DNA of 64,000 nucleotides, from positions 2,170,001-2,234,000 of the forward strand of contig WBMQ01000003.1 of NCBI GenBank assembly GCA_016630905.1, in the 5' to 3' direction. This document shows positions 60,208 through 64,000 of this stretch, in pieces; positions within the stretch are counted from its first letter, which is position 1; each line of letters starts with the position of its first letter. This DNA is from Capillidium heterosporum. Lineage: Eukaryota; Entomophthoromycota; Entomophthoromycetes; Entomophthorales; Capillidiaceae. The notes under the pieces were generated by a model. It worked only from the letters and a program-made list of their open reading frames with translations. It searched no databases and was not told the DNA's origin. The position numbers and the translations under genes are program-made.

Positions 60208-61643
60208 GTTAGTATTAGAAAATGTTTAAAAAATATATGTACTAGCTAAAGTTAGTTAGAAAGTGTAAGGAAATTCTTCTAATCAGCTGTAGTTTCACTT
60301 AACTAGAATTCAGTTTTACATTCTAGACACATAGATTACCAGTTCAGCATCGATTTTAGCAATGCTAGAAGTTTTTTTCTCTTTAGCATGAATTAAGCGT
60401 TTTATTTAGCATTGATGGTCTTTAAATCAATCTTGTCATTTCTGGGGTTAATGACAAATGCCCAGAAAACAAGAGGAATAGTGTTACTGAGGGATTAGGG
60501 AAAACGTCAATTACCAGTACTCAAAGGACCAACTACTAAGGACAAGTCACCTATATAAGACCCATGGTGAACTTAGTAGGAGGTCAAGTTATTATTAAAT
60601 AAACATATTGAATCATTTGATATTTCTTCTGCTATTGGCATAGTATAGACTCCCTGCATAGTATAACGTAGAACTGATAATCGGCATCCCTCGACAGTAG
60701 AGAGTTGCGCTGATCTGAACCAAACAATAGAACTGAACCGAATTGATCTGAACTAGACCCTAGAACCCTCCTAAACCAATGAACCCGACTGTGCTTCTTA
60801 GCCTGATGGCTACTCTTGGAGTATTCCTATCTGCCCACTGTCTCTGGATTAGGCTCCAAGCACAAGCCTCCTCCTTATATAACCTTATGGTCAATGTTCT
60901 TAGCCTTTATGGAGTCCTGGCTACCATTGCTTCCTGGCTAACCCCAGCTGGTGAACGTTCCTTATGGACGTTTCCCAACAGAAAGTAATAGTAGCTAAGA
61001 CTTTATAAAGGCTAAAAACATTGACTATAAGGCTATATAAGAAGGAGGCTTATACTTATAGCCTAATTTAGAGATAGTAAGCAGATAGAAATACTTTAAA
61101 AGTAACTATTAGGCTAAGAAGTATAATTAGGTTTATTGGTTCAAAAGGATTTTAAGATTTAGTTTAGTTTTATTGTTTGGTTTAAATTAGTACAACTTTC
61201 TACTATAAAGGGATACCAATTATCAGTTTTACATTATACTATGCAAAAAGTTTATACTATACCAATAGCAGAAGAAATATTAAATGATTTAATATATTTA
61301 TTTAATAATAACTTAACTTATTACTAAATTTACTATAGATCTTATATAAATAACTTATCTTTAGTAATTGATACTTAAAATACTAGTAATTAATATTTTT
61401 TCTAATCCATTAGTAACACTATTCCTCTTGTTTTCTAGGCATTTATTATTAACCTAAGAAATGCTAAGGCTGATTTAGAAATAGTTAATACTAAATAAAA
61501 CATTAAATTTATACTAAAAAGAAAGAACTTTTAGCATTTTTAGGATTGATACTAAACTAATAATCTATATATCTGGAATATAAAACTAAATTTTAGTTAT
61601 TAAGTAAAGCTATAGCTGATTAAAAGGATTTTTTTACAGTTAG
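60208..61643 (-). repeat. Old reverse B LTR, target duplication GTTAG, itself interrupted by a young B LTR
   Basis: Starts TATTAGAAAATG at 60213 and ends TTTTTTTACA at 61638. GTTAG lies at 60208-60212 and 61639-61643. The young forward B LTR at 60264-60980 splits it 51 bases in. Confidence 0.8.
60259..60985 (+). mobile_element. Young solo B LTR, target duplication GAAAG
   Basis: 717 bp at 60264-60980, from TGTAAGGAAATTC to GACGTTTCCCAACA, flanked by GAAAG at 60259-60263 and 60981-60985. It is closely similar to the B LTR at 43029-43748, including the open LTR ORF at 60779-60988, and sits antisense inside an older B LTR. Confidence 0.88.
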
Positions 61644-61672
61644 ATACTTAATAAAAATAATTAGTTAATAAG

Positions 61673-62580
61673 TATTATAATTTATTTTTAAATTAATTTT
61701 ACTATTTAGCTATTATTTAATAAATCTTCTATTTTATTTTAATTTATATTTAAGCTTTTGTCTACTTTTTAAACATAAAACCTAACTATTAATTTATAAG
61801 TATTTTTAATAATGTATTTTTTTATTACTTTATATTTTATTATTTAAAAGTTTAAGCCTTAATTTTACTTTTTTAATTATTAAATTATTTACTTATAATA
61901 TAATATTATTATTAGTTAGATCTAACAATTTTTTTCTAAATCTTATAAAAAGTAGAATAAATTTATAAAATCATAAATAGAAATAATTTTAACTATTCAC
62001 AATTTTCATTTTAGAATTGCTATGCTTATGAAAATATAGCAGATTCTTTCAAATTTCATTAAATTTCCAAAGATTCCAGTTATGGATATTAAAATTCTTT
62101 CTATTTATAAAATTTCAAACCTATCCAATAATATCAAGGTATAAATTAATTTTACATCTCTATTAATTTCTCAGCACCAGTGTGTTTCCTAGAAATTCTC
62201 GTAGTATATACCCACTTTAACTATTATAAAATTTACATTTCAATTTAATCTAAAAGCAAAGCATAAAGCGATTTTATACAGTTAAGCTATATCATTACAT
62301 CAACTTATATTTATATATATATTCTATTAGTAAAGTTATAAATTTGATGGATGCGTTAAACTTAGCCTACATCTCTACTTTTAAATCAAAAGATTCCTAA
62401 CACTAATACTCATTAGCATCAGAACAATAATATACATTGAAAACTTAATCTAAATAGATATGGTACAAAAATGAAAAAATCAAATGTTAAATATATTCAA
62501 AATGGTTTATCAGTACTTACCGAAAGTGGAACAAATTTGCTAAATTTAATTGATGACAAACGTCAAATGCCTCATCCAAC
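61673..62580. other. Right edge of the desert and spacer
   Basis: About 61673-61960 is decayed repeat, including an A-like end at about 61910-61945. From about 61980 it becomes ordinary AT-rich spacer with no gene. Confidence 0.45.
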
Positions 62581-62815
62581 TTAATGAGAACCTGACTTAC
62601 CAGTGTCTAAAGTAAAGAACAATCAGAAAAATGCAAATGAATTAATAAAAATTACAAGTAGGAGAACGAGGGTCAGATTTCCATTCTTCGGTATCGAGCA
62701 TTGCATTTTGGAGCTTGACAACTCCATAGTAGGTGACAGCCATACCAGCCATGAAAGGCCAGTAAGGACGTAAGACAGGAGTAGACCAGATTTTCATACC
62801 CAAAAACGATTTCAT
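62581..62815 (-). CDS. ATP18: ATP synthase subunit i/j (Atp18), two exons
   Basis: Small membrane subunit of the mitochondrial F1Fo ATP synthase, associated with the Fo sector and dimer region. Minus-strand exons 62656-62815 and 62581-62606 are joined across a 49-nt GT-AG intron (TGTAAT donor, CTTTAG acceptor) to give 61 residues, similar to yeast Atp18 (59). The product starts MKSFLGMKIWSTPVLRPYWP, has a membrane helix over FMAGMAVTYYGVVKLQNAML, and then EEWKSDPRSP, which matches the conserved acidic-DPRNP end of the family. The TPVL-x-P-x-WPF element near the N-terminus is also typical. If the intron were ignored, the frame would end a few residues later in NFY. It is too short to stand out as an ORF. 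Confidence 0.85.
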
Positions 62816-62995
62816 TTTACAGTGCTTTTATAAACTATTAAAAAAGGTTCAATTTTTCTTAAAAATTCAGCAAAGAGCTCTCACAATAAATTAATAGCGT
62901 AATCTATAAATTTTACCCAATTATATTCGACTACATTTCAAATTCTCCATCTAAAATGTGCTAGAGATGTACTTTTCGAAATTCAATATCTAGAG
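62816..62995. promoter_or_regulatory. Upstream region of ATP18
   Basis: Short spacer containing the ATP18 promoter. No distinct element is recognised. Confidence 0.3.
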
Positions 62996-63660
62996 CCTAA
63001 AGTTGACCTTCAATGTCTTGATGGGTTTCAAGTATAATCCATACTGAAGCTTTAGATATCAGATAGAGGCCAACCAATTGATTGAGGATATAATCCAAGC
63101 TGTTGAATTCAACTTAAGCCCTAGTGGGCTTGACTCTTTCAACATCCAAGATAGGTTTACCAACTGGGTTTGGGAGTCGGATAAGGTCCAAGATATATTT
63201 ACCGGCGACGATTTCGATGCTTAATCCCTCTGCATACACATAGGTCCGTCACGTTGGAGATCAGCCTTTGCATTCAGTTTCAACCAGCACTCCTTTCAAC
63301 AGTTTGCGACAAGGTTTGAGCAAGATCTATCCATCAACCCAAAGCCTTTGACATGGAAGCTAGAGACTATCGAATCCCGACTTCATTAAGAATTGAGTTG
63401 ACCACCAGATCAGCATGCACGAACAAATCGACGTCTTTGATTACTTCCAAGGTAGGTGTTCAGTTTTTTCTTGCTTGGAGTTTTAACTAAATAATATTTT
63501 TCAAATAGATATGACTCTTCTCCTTCACTTCTAATCTGTTCAAGCATGGGGTGGATTCGAAGTGGTGAATCGATTCCATTGAGATGATAATTGGATTTTC
63601 AATGTCTCAAGTTTACTCAACTGCTTCTACCTAGAACGTCAGCTAGGGTACTGATATATT
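62996..63660 (+). pseudogene. Decayed gene with ARID-like segment
   Basis: One reading frame from about 62996 to 63445 gives protein-like sequence broken by three stops. Pieces include QIEANQLIEDIIQAVEFNLS, DSFNIQDRFTNWVWESDKVQ and QHSFQQFATRFEQDL. A GTAGGT...AATAG intron (about 63451-63509) then joins to TLLLHF, a stop, and VQAWGGFEVVNRFH, a stop, followed by ERQLGY. The order of hydrophobic LLLxF, GGFxxV, a Trp, and then RQLGY resembles the ARID DNA-binding domain of fungal KDM5/JARID-like proteins. Every in-frame stop (TGA or TAA) can be explained by one C-to-T change from CGA or CAA. The identification is tentative. Confidence 0.4.
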
Positions 63661-64000
63661 CATCTATAGTCTACTTTGATATTTAGTTGATTAAATTATC
63701 ATGTTCTATTATCTGAAACGTTTATATCCATAAAAACAAAGTTTATCAATAGCCTTTAAAGTATCTTTAAATTCAAATATAAATTAAGCCTATAACCCAC
63801 TTTAATCTATCTTTATTTGTGAAAACTATTATAGCTATACATTGTATCAATTTCTTAAGCTACTAATAGAACTAAAGTTTAAACTATATATCCAAATCCT
63901 TCTGATCAAAGTGTAAATTTATTATAGAGATAAGGACATTGCAATATCAAATATACTCTTTAAGCTCTGTCTTATCTAGCTATTAGAAAATATATAAACT
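63661..64000. other. AT-rich end of window
   Basis: AT content rises again. No gene or assigned repeat is seen, and it may be the start of another repeat tract. Confidence 0.35.

Larger units (their letters stand above)
60094..61672. repeat. C LTR end carrying nested B copies
   Basis: About 60100-60212 plus 61639-61672 is the 3' end of a forward C LTR, into which the reverse B element 60213-61638 is inserted. Confidence 0.6.

Noticed and set aside
26900-61900. Centromere identity of the 35-kb gene desert
   Set aside because: Considered because of AT-richness and nested Ty3/Gypsy elements, but AT-rich RIP tracts occur along fungal chromosomes generally. There is no sequence evidence specific to a centromere.

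Overview
The window looks like a chromosome segment of a filamentous fungus, most likely an ascomycete of the Pezizomycotina type. Three things point there: genes with very short GT-AG introns (35-98 nt) in the ribosomal, fatty-acid hydroxylase and ATP-synthase genes; a secreted S41-family peptidase of the fungal CPAF-like type; and long AT-rich, gene-free tracts made of retrotransposon copies damaged almost only by C-to-T and G-to-A changes, the signature of repeat-induced point mutation (RIP). The species cannot be named from the sequence.

Layout. Genes sit in small islands. Left island (1-4.1 kb): 3' end of a helical, PPR-like protein gene, RPS30 (eS30, minus) and a fatty acid 2-hydroxylase (SCS7/FAH1 type, plus). 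From about 4.5 to 9.2 kb lies decayed LTR debris. A single gene, RPS5 (uS7, minus), occupies 9.48-10.15 kb. From about 11.8 to 19.6 kb there are nested LTR elements, including one intact 2.82-kb LTR retrotransposon (12872-15695) with identical LTRs and a perfect 5-bp target duplication. Middle island (21.2-26.7 kb): a frameshifted secreted S41 peptidase, a putative unrecognised two-exon small gene (minus) and RPL11 (uL5, plus). From about 26.9 to 61.9 kb there is a roughly 35-kb gene desert of nested Ty3/Gypsy LTRs and pol relics, enclosing an odd AT-rich block (46.4-50.9 kb) that does not look RIP-mutated. Right island (62.5-63.7 kb): ATP18 (ATP synthase subunit i/j, minus) and a decayed pseudogene (plus) with an ARID-like stretch.

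Repeat families, named here for convenience by LTR ends. A begins TGTAACAACC and ends GGACCTTACA, about 700-737 bp. B begins TGTAAGGAAA and ends TTTCCCAACA, about 720 bp; E is a divergent B type. C begins TGTCAACTTAGC and ends AGCCAACA, about 820-880 bp; D and F are relatives of C. Five-base target-site duplications could be read directly around fourteen copies, which makes the order of nesting explicit. Old copies are heavily transition-mutated, while some A, B and D copies are nearly clean. Transposition has therefore continued after, or escaped, the phase of strong mutation.

The genes do not form a pathway. They are housekeeping genes (three ribosomal proteins, one mitochondrial ATP-synthase subunit, one sphingolipid hydroxylase) plus one secreted peptidase, separated by transposon blocks. 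Exon boundaries are inferred by eye from splice signals and family similarity. No homology search or composition calculation was run.
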